64,000 nt of DNA from JANXSS01 sp025356535 (GCA_043762325.1 JAYUMU010000174.1:1-64000), one strand, 5' to 3'; counted from the first letter of the stretch, positions 8,859 to 17,669 are shown. Notes: a model not told the origin generated them from the letters alone. Translations and numbers: made by a program.

Positions 8859-10379
8859 ATGAACATGGCCGACATCAGCAAGCTGGGCGTACCGAATCCA
8901 TTCAAAGGGCGGTACGATAATTTCATCGGCGGCAAGTTCGTGCCACCGGTCAAGGGCGAGTATTTCGAAAACATCAGTCCGATAATCGGCAAGGCGTTTT
9001 GCGAGATCGCCCGCTCGACTGCGGAAGACGTGGAACTGGCGCTCGACGCCGCCCACGCGGCCAAGGCGGCCTGGGGCAAGACCTCGCTGGCGGAACGCTC
9101 GATCATCCTCAACAAGATCGCCGACAGGATGGAGGCGAACCTGGCGCTGCTGGCGACTGCCGAAACCATCGACAATGGCAAGCCGATTCGTGAAACCACC
9201 TTTGCCGACATTCCGCTGGCAATCGATCACTTCCGCTATTTCGCCGGTTGCATCCGGGCCCAGGAAGGCTCGGTCGCCCAGATCGATGCCAACACCTATG
9301 CCTACCATTTCCATGAGCCGCTCGGTGTCGTCGGCCAGATCATTCCGTGGAATTTTCCGATCCTGATGGCGGTCTGGAAAATGGCGCCGGCCCTGGCTGC
9401 CGGCAACTGCATCGTCCTCAAGCCGGCCGAACAGACGCCCGCCTCGATCATGGTCTGGATCGAGCTGGTGCAGGACCTGCTGCCACCGGGCGTACTCAAC
9501 ATCGTCAACGGCTTCGGTCTCGAATGCGGCAAGCCGCTGGCTTCCAGCAAGCGCATCGCCAAGATCGCCTTCACCGGCGAGACCGGCACCGGCCGGCTGA
9601 TCATGCAATATGCCTCGCAAAACATCATTCCGGTCACGCTGGAACTCGGCGGCAAATCGCCCAACATCTTCTTTGCCGATGTCATGGACCAGGACGACGC
9701 CTACTTCGACAAGTGCCTGGAAGGCTTCGCCATGTTTGCGCTGAACCAGGGCGAGGTCTGCACCTGTCCGTCGCGGGTGCTGATCCAGGAGTCGATCTAC
9801 GAGCGTTTCATGGAACGGGCAGTCAAGCGCGTCGCCGCCATCAAGCAGGGCAACCCGCTTGACGCCGCGACGATGATCGGCGCCCAGGCATCGCAGGAAC
9901 AGCTGGAAAAGATCCTGTCGTACATGGACATCGGTCGCCAGGAAGGCGCCAGGCTGTTGATCGGCGGCGAGCGTACGACCATGTCGGGCGACCTCGCCGG
10001 CGGCTACTACGTGCAGCCGACGATCTTCTCGGGACACAACAAGATGCGCATCTTCCAGGAAGAAATCTTCGGGCCGGTGGTGTCGGTGACGACCTTCAAG
10101 GATGAAGACGAAGCCCTCGAAATTGCCAACGACACCCTGTACGGTCTCGGCTCGGGCCTCTGGACGCGCGATGGCTCGCGTGCATTCCGGGTCGGTCGTG
10201 CCATCCAGGCAGGACGGGTCTGGACCAACTGCTACCACCTGTATCCGGCACATGCCGCGTTCGGCGGCTACAAGCAGTCCGGCATCGGCCGCGAAAACCA
10301 CAAGATGATGCTGGATCATTATCAGCAGACCAAGAACCTGCTGGTGAGCTACGACCCGAAAGCGATGGGTTTTTTCTAG
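8859..10379 (+). CDS. NAD-dependent aldehyde dehydrogenase (AcoD/ExaC type)
   Basis: A 506-residue aldehyde dehydrogenase. Started at the ATG at 8859 after AGGAGAG; the longer upstream frame is noise. Features: IIPWNFP and the NAD-binding region around residues 155-240 (AFTGETGTGR), ELGGKSPNI with the general base, and the catalytic cysteine C301 in GEVCTC, followed by C303. It most resembles the AcoD/ExaC group that oxidises acetaldehyde formed from ethanol. The next gene is its usual DUF779 partner and a PQQ alcohol dehydrogenase follows, so it should take the aldehyde product onward to acid. A sigma-54 promoter precedes it. Confidence 0.9.
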   Translation: MNMADISKLGVPNPFKGRYDNFIGGKFVPPVKGEYFENISPIIGKAFCEIARSTAEDVELALDAAHAAKAAWGKTSLAERSIILNKIADRMEANLALLATAETIDNGKPIRETTFADIPLAIDHFRYFAGCIRAQEGSVAQIDANTYAYHFHEPLGVVGQIIPWNFPILMAVWKMAPALAAGNCIVLKPAEQTPASIMVWIELVQDLLPPGVLNIVNGFGLECGKPLASSKRIAKIAFTGETGTGRLIMQYASQNIIPVTLELGGKSPNIFFADVMDQDDAYFDKCLEGFAMFALNQGEVCTCPSRVLIQESIYERFMERAVKRVAAIKQGNPLDAATMIGAQASQEQLEKILSYMDIGRQEGARLLIGGERTTMSGDLAGGYYVQPTIFSGHNKMRIFQEEIFGPVVSVTTFKDEDEALEIANDTLYGLGSGLWTRDGSRAFRVGRAIQAGRVWTNCYHLYPAHAAFGGYKQSGIGRENHKMMLDHYQQTKNLLVSYDPKAMGFF

Positions 10380-10404
10380 GACGTTTTCTGCATTGCAGCG
10401 TGAC

Positions 10405-10442
10405 CCGGTTCCGTGCGGCCGATGCCGCCGGGACCGGTTTTT
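10405..10442 (+). terminator. intrinsic terminator-like hairpin after the aldehyde dehydrogenase
   Basis: CCGGTTCCG at 10405-10413 pairs with CGGGACCGG at 10429-10437 (one G-U pair), enclosing a smaller GC stem, followed by five T. It lies between the aldehyde dehydrogenase and DUF779 genes, so it may only attenuate readthrough. Confidence 0.6.
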
Positions 10443-10466
10443 GTACGTCCAAAAACAAGGATAAAA

Positions 10467-10859
10467 ATGGCATCCACCGAAGTGCTGCGGGTCACCGCAA
10501 CGCCGGCCGCGCTGGCCTTGCTCGAGCAGTTACACGCGCGTTACGGCGCGCTGATGTTTTTCCAATCCGGCGGTTGCTGCGATGGCAGCGCGCCCATGTG
10601 CTACCAGCACGGCGAATTTATGATCGGCCAGTTGGACGTGTTCCTGGGGCTGATCGGATCGACCCCGTTCTACATGGGCGGCGACCAGTTCGCCTACTGG
10701 CAGCATACCCAGCTCATCATCGATGTGGTCGATGGCATGGGCGGCATGTTTTCGCTCGATAACGGCACCGGCAAGCGGTTCCTGACCCGTTCCCGCCTGT
10801 TTGACGACCAGGAAAACGTGGCGCTGGCAGGGCAGCGTCTCGCCTACGGCGTCCAGTGA
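10467..10859 (+). CDS. DUF779 family protein
   Basis: A 130-residue protein of the DUF779 family, recognised by the conserved FFQSGGCCDGSAPMC segment (paired cysteines, possible metal site) near residues 31-45 and an aspartate-rich DVVDGMGG. The start is the ATG at 10467. Family members are encoded almost always beside AcoD/ExaC aldehyde dehydrogenases, as here; the biochemical role is not settled to my knowledge. It is downstream of the aldehyde dehydrogenase on the same strand, with a hairpin between them. Confidence 0.85.
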   Translation: MASTEVLRVTATPAALALLEQLHARYGALMFFQSGGCCDGSAPMCYQHGEFMIGQLDVFLGLIGSTPFYMGGDQFAYWQHTQLIIDVVDGMGGMFSLDNGTGKRFLTRSRLFDDQENVALAGQRLAYGVQ

Positions 10860-11032
10860 CCTGCGGCGGCATCCGGGTGGCCGCAGTCGGGGCATCCGGC
10901 ATGCCATGTCCCTGCCGGCTGCCTGCCCGCGAAAGCCTGCCGCACCCGGCTTCATGTGAACTATTGGGACAGTTGGTGAGCGGAATTGACGCACTCGAAG
11001 CGGCACTTTAAACATTGCATCCAAAAAACTGC

Positions 11033-11048
11033 TGGCACGCCCATTGCG
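11033..11048 (+). promoter_or_regulatory. sigma-54 promoter for the PQQ alcohol dehydrogenase
   Basis: TGGCACGCCCATTGCG is a perfect match to TGGCAC-N5-TTGC, 67 bases before the ATG at 11116. It is the best of the five sigma-54 elements in this locus. Confidence 0.85.
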
Positions 11049-11115
11049 TTGGCAGTCAGCGAGTTCGGCGCAGTCGAAGCCGGCACTCAATTGAAAAAAA
11101 CCAACGGAGGAAGAC

Positions 11116-12864
11116 ATGAAGAAAAAACTATCAAGCGTGCTGATCCTGGCCGCATTTGCTGCGAGTCCGGCGCTGCATGCCGCAGGCGTGACGGACGCCA
11201 TGATCGAGAACGACGCCAAGTCGGGCAACGATATCCTCAGTTACGGCATGGGCACCCAGGGCCAGCGCTATTCGCCGCTCACGCAAGTCAATTCGAAGAC
11301 GGTGGCCAGGCTGGTGCCGGCATGGTCGTTCTCCTTTGGCGGTGAAAAGCAGCGCGGCCAGGAATCGCAGCCGATGATCCACAACGGCAAGATGTTCGTC
11401 ACGGGTTCCTATTCGCGCATCTATGCGCTCGACGCCAGGACCGGCGCCAAGCTCTGGAAGTACGAGCACCGTCTGCCTGAAGGGATCATGCCTTGCTGCG
11501 ACGTGGTCAACCGCGGCGCTGCGCTCTACGGCAACCTGGTGATCTTCGGCACGCTCGATGCGCAACTGGTGGCGTTGAACCAGGACACCGGCGAAGTCGT
11601 CTGGAAAGAAAAGATCGACGATTATGCAGCGGGCTATTCGAATACGGCAGCGCCCCTGATTGCCAAGGGCCTGTTGCTCACCGGTGTGGCCGGCGGCGAG
11701 TTCGGCGTGGTCGGGCGCATCGAGGCGCGCAATCCGCTGACCGGCGCCATGGTCTGGAGCCGGCCGACCGTCGAAGGCCACATGGGCTACAAGTACGACA
11801 AGGATGGCAAGAAGACCGAGACCGGCATTTCCGGCACCACCAACAAGACCTGGCCGGGCGAGCTGTGGAAGACCGGCGGCGCTTCGACCTGGCTGGGCGG
11901 CACCTATGACGCCAAGACCGGCATGGCTTATTTCGGCACCGGCAATCCATCGCCATGGAACAGCCACCTGCGTCCTGGCGACAACCTGTTTTCCTCGTCG
12001 ACCGTTGCCGTCGACGTGCTGACAGGCGACATCAAGTGGCATTACCAGACCACGCCGCACGACGGCTGGGATTATGACGGCGTCAACGAATTCATCACTT
12101 ACGAGCAGAACGGCAAGCGGCTCGGCGGCAAGGCCGATCGCAACGGCTTTTTCTATGTGATGGATGCGACCACCGGCAAGCTGGAAAACGCTTTTCCGTT
12201 CGTCAAGAAGATCACCTGGGCAACCGGCATCGACCTGAAAACCGGTCGTCCGAACTTCGTCGCCGCCAATCGTCCGGGCGACCCGACCAAGGGCGCCGAT
12301 GCCGCCAAGGGCAACACCGTGTTTTCGGCGCCGTCCTTTTTGGGCGGCAAGAACCAGCAGCCGATGGCGTACAGCCCGAAGACCAATCTCTTCTATGTGC
12401 CGGCAAACGAATGGGGCATGGAGATCTGGAACGAACCGGTGAGCTACAAGAAAGGTGCTGCCTATCTCGGCGCCGGCTTCACCATCAAGACCTTGAACGA
12501 CGACTACATCGGCGCACTGCGCGCGATGGACCCGGTCACCGGCAAGATCGTCTGGGAAATCAAGAATCCTGCCCCGCTCTGGGGTGGCGTCATGACCACG
12601 GCCGGCGACCTGGTGTTCTACGGCACGCCCGAAGGCTTCCTGAAAGCGGTCGACTCCAAGACCGGCAAGGAAATGTGGAAGTTTCAGACCGGCTCGGGCG
12701 TGGTGGCGCCGCCGGTGACGTGGATGGATGGCGATACGCAGTACGTGTCGGTGGTCTCCGGCTGGGGTGGCGCAGTGCCTCTGTGGGGTGGCGACGTTGC
12801 CAAGAAAGTGAACTACCTGGAGCAGGGTGGCTCGGTCTGGGTGTTCAAGTTGTCCTCGAAATAA
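11116..12864 (+). CDS. PQQ-dependent alcohol dehydrogenase, probably lanthanide type
   Basis: A 582-residue periplasmic quinoprotein with a signal peptide cut near LHAAG and repeated propeller tryptophan motifs (for example DARTGAKLWKYE, AVDSKTGKEMWKF). It has the vicinal disulfide pair C127-C128 (PCCD) and the catalytic Asp in WDYDG: D319 with a second Asp D321 two residues on. Calcium enzymes of the MxaF/ExaA kind carry Ala or Ser at that second position; lanthanide enzymes (XoxF, PedH) carry Asp, so a lanthanide metal is inferred. It oxidises short-chain alcohols to aldehydes and passes electrons to cytochrome c. A preceding GGAGG site, a sigma-54 promoter and a downstream terminator make it its own unit. 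Confidence 0.9.
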   Translation: MKKKLSSVLILAAFAASPALHAAGVTDAMIENDAKSGNDILSYGMGTQGQRYSPLTQVNSKTVARLVPAWSFSFGGEKQRGQESQPMIHNGKMFVTGSYSRIYALDARTGAKLWKYEHRLPEGIMPCCDVVNRGAALYGNLVIFGTLDAQLVALNQDTGEVVWKEKIDDYAAGYSNTAAPLIAKGLLLTGVAGGEFGVVGRIEARNPLTGAMVWSRPTVEGHMGYKYDKDGKKTETGISGTTNKTWPGELWKTGGASTWLGGTYDAKTGMAYFGTGNPSPWNSHLRPGDNLFSSSTVAVDVLTGDIKWHYQTTPHDGWDYDGVNEFITYEQNGKRLGGKADRNGFFYVMDATTGKLENAFPFVKKITWATGIDLKTGRPNFVAANRPGDPTKGADAAKGNTVFSAPSFLGGKNQQPMAYSPKTNLFYVPANEWGMEIWNEPVSYKKGAAYLGAGFTIKTLNDDYIGALRAMDPVTGKIVWEIKNPAPLWGGVMTTAGDLVFYGTPEGFLKAVDSKTGKEMWKFQTGSGVVAPPVTWMDGDTQYVSVVSGWGGAVPLWGGDVAKKVNYLEQGGSVWVFKLSSK

Positions 12865-12944
12865 ACAGCAACGATGCCGCTGCCCGTGGCGGCGGCGGGG
12901 GCGCTGCAATCCGGCGCCTTGTCTGACCAGAGCGGGACAATCAA

Positions 12945-12969
12945 CCAGCGGCGATGCCGCTGGTTTTTT
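12945..12969 (+). terminator. intrinsic terminator after the PQQ dehydrogenase
   Basis: Perfect 8-base stem CCAGCGGC / GCCGCTGG with a GAT loop, then six T. It lies between two convergent genes and may also stop the minus-strand operon, although the opposite T tract is poor. Confidence 0.85.
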
Positions 12970-12972
12970 CAG

Positions 12973-13725
12973 TTAACGGACTTGGTATCCGGTCAGCACC
13001 ATCTCGACACTGCCGCCGCTGAAGAAACTGGTCTCGATGTTTTCCAGGCGGACCAGCTTCACCAGGCCGACGCCCTTGCAATACCATTCGGTCGTGGTGA
13101 TCGGAACCTTGCGAAAGCCGCTTACCGGATCGGCATAGATCGTCAGGTCGGCGCGTCCGACCACGCGGGCGCACGCGCTGAAACGACCGGCCGGCACCTC
13201 GACGGCTTCATCGACGCTCTCGACCGTATAGGTCATCGTCACCGGCTTGACAAACTTCATCTCGCGCGGGAATTCGTTCTTGCGCAGGATCGCGTAGGCC
13301 ACGGTCGGCGCAGCCCAGTTCGCGCCAACCGTCAGTGGCAGTTTCAGCACCGTGCGCGGCACCGCATCGGCCACCGGAAAATCCTGCAGGTCGGTGCGCT
13401 GGGCAATGCGCACGATCTCGCGCGGGCTTGCCTGCAACAGGTATTCGACACCGATGTTGCCGCTGGTTTCGGTGCGGCGCGTCTGCACGGGGGCGCCGTT
13501 GTAGATGCCTTGGCCAGTCACGCGAATGCTCTGCGTGCTGCGCCTGACCGCGCCATCGGTGTCGGTCGTTATCTGATAATTCCAGCTCGCACCCGCGTTC
13601 AGCGGAAACCAGGCCGGCTCGGGCGACGTGCGGCTGCAGGCGGCGCATAGCGTTGCCGCGCACAGCATGAGCGCGTAGGGCGGCTGCAGCCTGCCGGCGG
13701 CTCGGCGCAAGGGGCGCATGCTCAT
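12973..13725 (-). CDS. putative exported lipoprotein, last gene of the ExbB-like operon
   Basis: A 250-residue protein with an N-terminal hydrophobic stretch ending in a lipobox-like LCAACSRT, so probably a lipoprotein. The mature part is beta-rich (WFPLNAGASWNYQITTDTDG at the start) and resembles the many small beta-sandwich envelope proteins without a named function; I do not recognise a family. Its ATG overlaps the stop of the preceding gene (ATGA type), proving operon membership with the ExbD-like and ExbB-like genes. It probably works in the periplasm or at the outer membrane with that complex. Confidence 0.65.
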   Translation of the reverse strand: MSMRPLRRAAGRLQPPYALMLCAATLCAACSRTSPEPAWFPLNAGASWNYQITTDTDGAVRRSTQSIRVTGQGIYNGAPVQTRRTETSGNIGVEYLLQASPREIVRIAQRTDLQDFPVADAVPRTVLKLPLTVGANWAAPTVAYAILRKNEFPREMKFVKPVTMTYTVESVDEAVEVPAGRFSACARVVGRADLTIYADPVSGFRKVPITTTEWYCKGVGLVKLVRLENIETSFFSGGSVEMVLTGYQVR

Positions 13726-14234
13726 TTCTCCGGCAGCTGCGGCGCCGGCGCATCGGTGATCCTGATTTTCACCGTCGGGTCAGCGGCGCTGCGCAGCCAC
13801 GAGCCGTTCCTGCCGCCGGCCGGCGCCTCGGTCGAGCCGATCTGGCTGATGCCCTGGCGGTTCTTCTTCATCGCTTCGTTCAGGATCGCATGCAGCGGCT
13901 TGCCATAGGCCAGACGGAAGGCGCGCGGCTCGGCCACCGGATGGCCGCCTTCGACGCCGTTGACCCAGATGAAGATCGCGCCCTTGTTGTTGCGCCCCTT
14001 GTCGGGTTCTTCCACCACGGTGGCCAGCAGGACGAATTTTTCCGGCAGGCCGGTTGCCGCCGGCCAGCCTAGCATGCCGTCGAAGGTGGATTCTGCAAGG
14101 AAGTAGGAAGCGGTGACGACAGCGATCATTGCCAGCTTGAGCGCGCGCGGCCAGCGCGTGGCCAGGCACAGCACCAGCAGCAGGAAGGAGATCGCCACGT
14201 AGGCGAGCGTCAGAAGTAGAGGTGTATTGTTCAT
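13722..14234 (-). CDS. membrane protein of unknown function in the ExbB-like operon
   Basis: A 170-residue protein with two N-terminal membrane spans (residues about 5-25 and 32-48) and a periplasm-sized soluble C-terminal part containing KGAIFIWVNGVEGG and a Lys/Asn-rich segment. Start at 14234; the upstream stop and this ATG overlap (ATGA). Not recognised. The tight coupling on both sides suggests it is a structural or regulatory partner of the channel proteins encoded upstream. Confidence 0.65.
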   Translation of the reverse strand: MNNTPLLLTLAYVAISFLLLVLCLATRWPRALKLAMIAVVTASYFLAESTFDGMLGWPAATGLPEKFVLLATVVEEPDKGRNNKGAIFIWVNGVEGGHPVAEPRAFRLAYGKPLHAILNEAMKKNRQGISQIGSTEAPAGGRNGSWLRSAADPTVKIRITDAPAPQLPEK

Positions 14235-14836
14235 GCAGGCTCGACGATAGTCTTCGGTAAGGTGTTGATGTTGCCCACGCCGCCATCGGCGTCGACGGTG
14301 AACCGGACAGCGGTGCGCTCGGCGCCCTTGGCCGGCAGCGAGACGCTGCCGTAGAAAATCACTTCTGCCACCGGATTGACCTTGACCACCGAGACGGTCG
14401 CCTCGACCGGCTTGCCGTTGCGGCTTTCGTAGTAGAACGCATTGACCGTGTATTCGCCGGCGCCGAAGCCGCGCAGGGTGACGACTTCCTGGTTCAGCGG
14501 ATTGATCACTTCGCGGCCGTTGACCAGCATGGTGTCGCCGACCAGGCCGCGGTCGTCGCGGTCCAGGTGCATCAGGCCGGCTTCGCGCTGGCGAAACCAC
14601 ACGGTGTTGCCGGCCGGGTCCTGCACCCAGCAATCGATGTCGTTCGGGTCCATGTCCGGCCAGGTCAGGGTGATGATGAATTCCGCCTTGGCCGGCACGT
14701 CGCCGGCTTTCTTTGCCTTCGGATTCATGGCCAGCAGCGCGACGATGAAACAGAACACGAACGCGATCAGGATATTGAAGAGCATGTCGTAGAACGGATC
14801 GACATCCGTCTCGCGCGACTTGCGCCCGAGCGCCAC
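14231..14836 (-). CDS. ExbD/TolR-like anchor fused to a YfaP-like (DUF2135) domain
   Basis: About 201 residues from a GTG at 14836 that directly follows the TAG of the preceding gene; an ATG at 14872 in frame would overlap that gene by 35 bases. The N-terminus is built like ExbD/TolR: a short cytoplasmic part with DVDPFYDMLFN and one membrane span (ILIAFVFCFIVALLAM). The periplasmic part has DIDCWVQDPAGNTVWF, HLDRDDRG and GEYTVNAFYY, which I recognise as resembling YfaP/DUF2135, a probable beta-sandwich calcium-binding domain. This combination is unusual for ExbD. It should form the stator/plug partner of the ExbB-like protein. Confidence 0.6.
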   Translation of the reverse strand: MALGRKSRETDVDPFYDMLFNILIAFVFCFIVALLAMNPKAKKAGDVPAKAEFIITLTWPDMDPNDIDCWVQDPAGNTVWFRQREAGLMHLDRDDRGLVGDTMLVNGREVINPLNQEVVTLRGFGAGEYTVNAFYYESRNGKPVEATVSVVKVNPVAEVIFYGSVSLPAKGAERTAVRFTVDADGGVGNINTLPKTIVEPA

Positions 14837-14837
14837 G

Positions 14838-15626
14838 CTAGCGCCCGCCGGCTGGCATGCCGGTCTCTGCAAGGTGCAGGGCGTCGGCCAGGATGGCGTC
14901 AGCGCAGCGGTCCAGGCTCACCAGCTGGAAGCCCAGGATGATGTTGCCGACCAGCCCGACGGCGGTCGTCAGCAGCGCCACGCCGAGGCCGCCGGTCAGG
15001 CTTTTGAGGAGCGTCTGCGTCTGGCTCGGATCGAAGCTCTCGATCTGCGCGATCTGCAGCGCCAGGATCGAAAAGCCGATCACCTTGCCCAGCAGGCCCA
15101 GCTTGATCAGGATGCCGTTGACCCACCAGGCGCTCTCGCCGGGGCCGTGCAGGCGCTCTGCCAGCACGCTGGTGAGCTGGGCGTTTTCGAAGTCGTTGCG
15201 GGCACGCTTGGCGGCCACCGCCGCAAGGTAGTCCGTGGTGTGGCGTCCGACCGCCTCAGCCGGCGCGGCGGCCGGTGCGTGGCCGTCGGGCATTGCAGAC
15301 GCCTGCGCCATCCATTGCGCCAGCGCCCGGCGCTCCTCGCCCAGGAACCGGCAGCGCCAGCCGCACCAGAGCGTGGCGCCGGCGAATAGGGCGATGATCA
15401 GCAGGGTGATGCCGGTCGGGTCGGCGGTCTTCAATGTCGACCAGACCTCGTGACGCGCCAGCAGCATGGCAACCCAGGCCAGCAGGCCGACGAAGGCACA
15501 CCATTGCAGCAGCAGCGCGTCGGGCGCCGGCGCAAGCGCGCGGCAAGCAGGCCCGGGCGCGCGCCGGGAGGCCGGCAGGCGCCAGAAGCGGGTGGCCGCA
15601 GGAAGGAGGTCAGGCTGCTGTGGCAT
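14838..15626 (-). CDS. MotA/TolQ/ExbB-like proton channel protein
   Basis: A 262-residue inner-membrane protein. Hydrophobic spans lie near residues 40-60 and 68-88, then a cytoplasmic stretch, then the paired spans LGKVIGFSILALQI and VALLTTAVGLVGNIILGFQL that carry the small-residue/Thr pattern of the ExbB/TolQ proton path. I chose the ATG at 15626; the TTG at 15662 overlaps the sigma-54 promoter element. It heads a four-gene operon with an ExbD-like partner, so a proton-motive-force driven envelope machine is likely. No TonB homologue is encoded here. The powered process is unknown. Confidence 0.7.
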   Translation of the reverse strand: MPQQPDLLPAATRFWRLPASRRAPGPACRALAPAPDALLLQWCAFVGLLAWVAMLLARHEVWSTLKTADPTGITLLIIALFAGATLWCGWRCRFLGEERRALAQWMAQASAMPDGHAPAAAPAEAVGRHTTDYLAAVAAKRARNDFENAQLTSVLAERLHGPGESAWWVNGILIKLGLLGKVIGFSILALQIAQIESFDPSQTQTLLKSLTGGLGVALLTTAVGLVGNIILGFQLVSLDRCADAILADALHLAETGMPAGGR

Positions 15627-15657
15627 GGCAGGCGCAGGTGGATGAAAATCTGGCTGT

Positions 15658-15673
15658 TGCAAGACGCGTGCCG
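15658..15673 (-). promoter_or_regulatory. sigma-54 promoter for the ExbB-like operon
   Basis: On the minus strand CGGCACGCGTCTTGCA fits TGGCAC-N5-TTGC with one mismatch and exact spacing. Transcription would start about 20 bases before the ATG at 15626. Confidence 0.65.
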
Positions 15674-15770
15674 CCCCGGCGTCGATCTGCCGATGCCGGT
15701 GTTACTGTCGGCGTCACTGTCGGTCATGCAGCGCCACCGCGCCCGTCCGGCGCCAGTGCAGCAAACGCTA

Positions 15771-17669
15771 CTACGACGTGCCGGCCAGCTTGCGGTAAAT
15801 GGTGTTGCGCGAGATGCCCAGCGCACGCGCCGTTGCCGCGACGTTGCCGTCATGGGCTTTCAATGCCGCCTGGATCACCGACAGTTCGGCTTCATCCAGC
15901 GTCGTATAGGTGGCGCCCGGCGCGCCCTCGGGCATGCCGACAGCCTGGACCCTGGTTTCCCAGCCGCCGGCGGCGTCTTCCAGAAAATCGTCGGGCAGGT
16001 GTTCGCGGCGGATCTCGCCATCGCTGTCGGCCATGACGAGCGCGGTGCGCAACAGGTTGTTGAGCTGCCTGAAATTGCCTGGCCAGGCATGCGCCTTGAA
16101 GAGCGTCATGATCTCCGGCGCGATCCGGTACCGCACGCCGCGCGATTCGGCGACCAGCAGCTTGTTGATGACGACTTCGAGATCGGTGCGGTCGCGTAGC
16201 GGCGGCAGTTTCACAACCAGGCCGTTCAAACGGTAGTACAGGTCTTCCCGGAAGGTTTTCTGCGCGATCATCTCGCGCAGGTTGCGGTTGGTCGCGCAGG
16301 TCAGCGCGACGTTGACCGGAATCGACCGGGTGCTGCCCAGCGGCGTGACCATGCGCTCCTGCAGCACGCGCAGCAGCCGCGCCTGCAGGTTGAGCGGCAT
16401 GTCGCCGATTTCGTCGAGAAACAGGGAGCCGCCGTTGGCCTGCAGGATCTTGCCGATGCTGCCTTTCTTGCGGGCGCCGGTGAAGGCGCCTTCCTCGTAG
16501 CCGAACAGTTCGGACTCGATCAGCGTCTCCGGTATCGAGGCGCAGTTGACGGCAACGAAAGGCCCGCTCTTGCGCGGCGAATCGTTGTGGATCGCCTGGG
16601 CCAGCAATTCCTTGCCGGTGCCGGTCTCGCCGGTGATCAGGATCGCGATGTCGCGTCCGCTCACGCGGTTGACCTTGTCGATGACGGCTGCCAGCTGGGC
16701 GTCGCCGGTATTGAGATAGCGCAGCGACGAAAGTCGTGCCGCCGAGCTCGGCTCGAGCGGTTTGTCAACTATCGTGGCGGGCGCCGCGCCCAGCGGACGC
16801 GCCGCCGCCATGGCATGCGAGAACGAATCGTCGGCGGCGCGCAGGTCGGCGCGGGCATAGACCCGCACGCCGTTGTGCAGGCAAAGATTGAGCAGGCCGG
16901 GCGAGGCGGTGCGGTAATGGTCGAACAGCCCCGACAACGGCAGGCCGAGCAGGGAGCCGAAGGTATGCGACTGCAGCGCCGACAACGACAGGCCGAGCTG
17001 GAACAGGCCGCTGCGGCTGGCCGAGAGAAAGCGCCCACCGCGGCTGAAACTGACCAGTCCTTCCATGAGCGTGCCGATGAATTCGGGCCGGCTGTGAAAG
17101 TGCAGGGTGATGGCATCGTGGAAGGTGGCTGAGAACAGCTGATTCTCGATCATCTGGGCCGACATGCGCACCAGCGCCATGGTGTGCTTGTGGAAGTCGC
17201 GCTGGTCGCCGGTGACGTCGAGCACGCCGATGACGTTGCCGTTGACGTCGAAGATCGGCGCGGCCGAGCAGGTCAAAAAACGGTTGGCTTCCAGGTAGTG
17301 TTCGCCGCCATGCACCGTTGTCGGCACCCGCTCGGCAATCGCGGTGCCGATGGCGTTGGTGCCCTTGCTTTCTTCGGACCACGCCACGCCGGGCGAGAGC
17401 GCGACCCGGTTTGCCTTCTGCAGGAAATCATCATCGCCCAGCGTCTGGATGATGAGGCCGTTGACGTCGGTCAGGATCACCATGTTGTGGGTGTTGATGA
17501 TCTGCTCATAGAGCGTCTCCATCACCGGCAGGGCGTGCGCGTGCAGCACCCGGTTCTGGTCGAGGAGGAGCGAGAGGTCGCTGCGGCCAAGGGGGCTGAA
17601 GTCGGGGCGGGCGCTGCGGGCTATGCCGAAGGCGGCCGATCGTTCGTGGGCTTTATGAATCATGTTCAT
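15771..17669 (-). CDS. AcoR-like sigma-54-dependent transcriptional activator
   Basis: A 632-residue activator. Residues about 50-190 hold a GAF-like sensor (the GVAWSEESKGTNAIG segment is typical of AcoR relatives); the AAA+ domain has Walker A GETGTGKE (347-354), the sigma-54 contact loop GAFTGA (394-399) and SLFLDEIGDMP; a Fis-type helix-turn-helix ends the protein (AATARALGISRNTIYRK). AcoR-type proteins activate acetoin or alcohol/aldehyde oxidation genes. Five sigma-54 promoters lie within 9 kb, so it very likely governs this PQQ locus. The effector, perhaps an alcohol or aldehyde, is unknown. Confidence 0.85.
   Translation of the reverse strand: MNMIHKAHERSAAFGIARSARPDFSPLGRSDLSLLLDQNRVLHAHALPVMETLYEQIINTHNMVILTDVNGLIIQTLGDDDFLQKANRVALSPGVAWSEESKGTNAIGTAIAERVPTTVHGGEHYLEANRFLTCSAAPIFDVNGNVIGVLDVTGDQRDFHKHTMALVRMSAQMIENQLFSATFHDAITLHFHSRPEFIGTLMEGLVSFSRGGRFLSASRSGLFQLGLSLSALQSHTFGSLLGLPLSGLFDHYRTASPGLLNLCLHNGVRVYARADLRAADDSFSHAMAAARPLGAAPATIVDKPLEPSSAARLSSLRYLNTGDAQLAAVIDKVNRVSGRDIAILITGETGTGKELLAQAIHNDSPRKSGPFVAVNCASIPETLIESELFGYEEGAFTGARKKGSIGKILQANGGSLFLDEIGDMPLNLQARLLRVLQERMVTPLGSTRSIPVNVALTCATNRNLREMIAQKTFREDLYYRLNGLVVKLPPLRDRTDLEVVINKLLVAESRGVRYRIAPEIMTLFKAHAWPGNFRQLNNLLRTALVMADSDGEIRREHLPDDFLEDAAGGWETRVQAVGMPEGAPGATYTTLDEAELSVIQAALKAHDGNVAATARALGISRNTIYRKLAGTS

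Noticed and set aside
10999..11018. A second sigma-54-like CGGCACTTTAAACATTGC upstream of the PQQ dehydrogenase
   Set aside because: The GG-to-GC spacing is three bases too long; the perfect element at 11033 is enough.
11131..12909. A 592-residue minus-strand frame opposite the PQQ dehydrogenase, and similar long antisense frames opposite the aldehyde dehydrogenase, dmpN and the DUF1302 genes
   Set aside because: They are by-products of strong GC bias in third codon positions of the plus-strand genes. They have no recognisable domains and the plus-strand products are complete families.
15627..15662. TTG start at 15662 for the ExbB-like gene
   Set aside because: It falls inside the -12 region of the sigma-54 promoter and would precede transcription; the ATG at 15626 is consistent.
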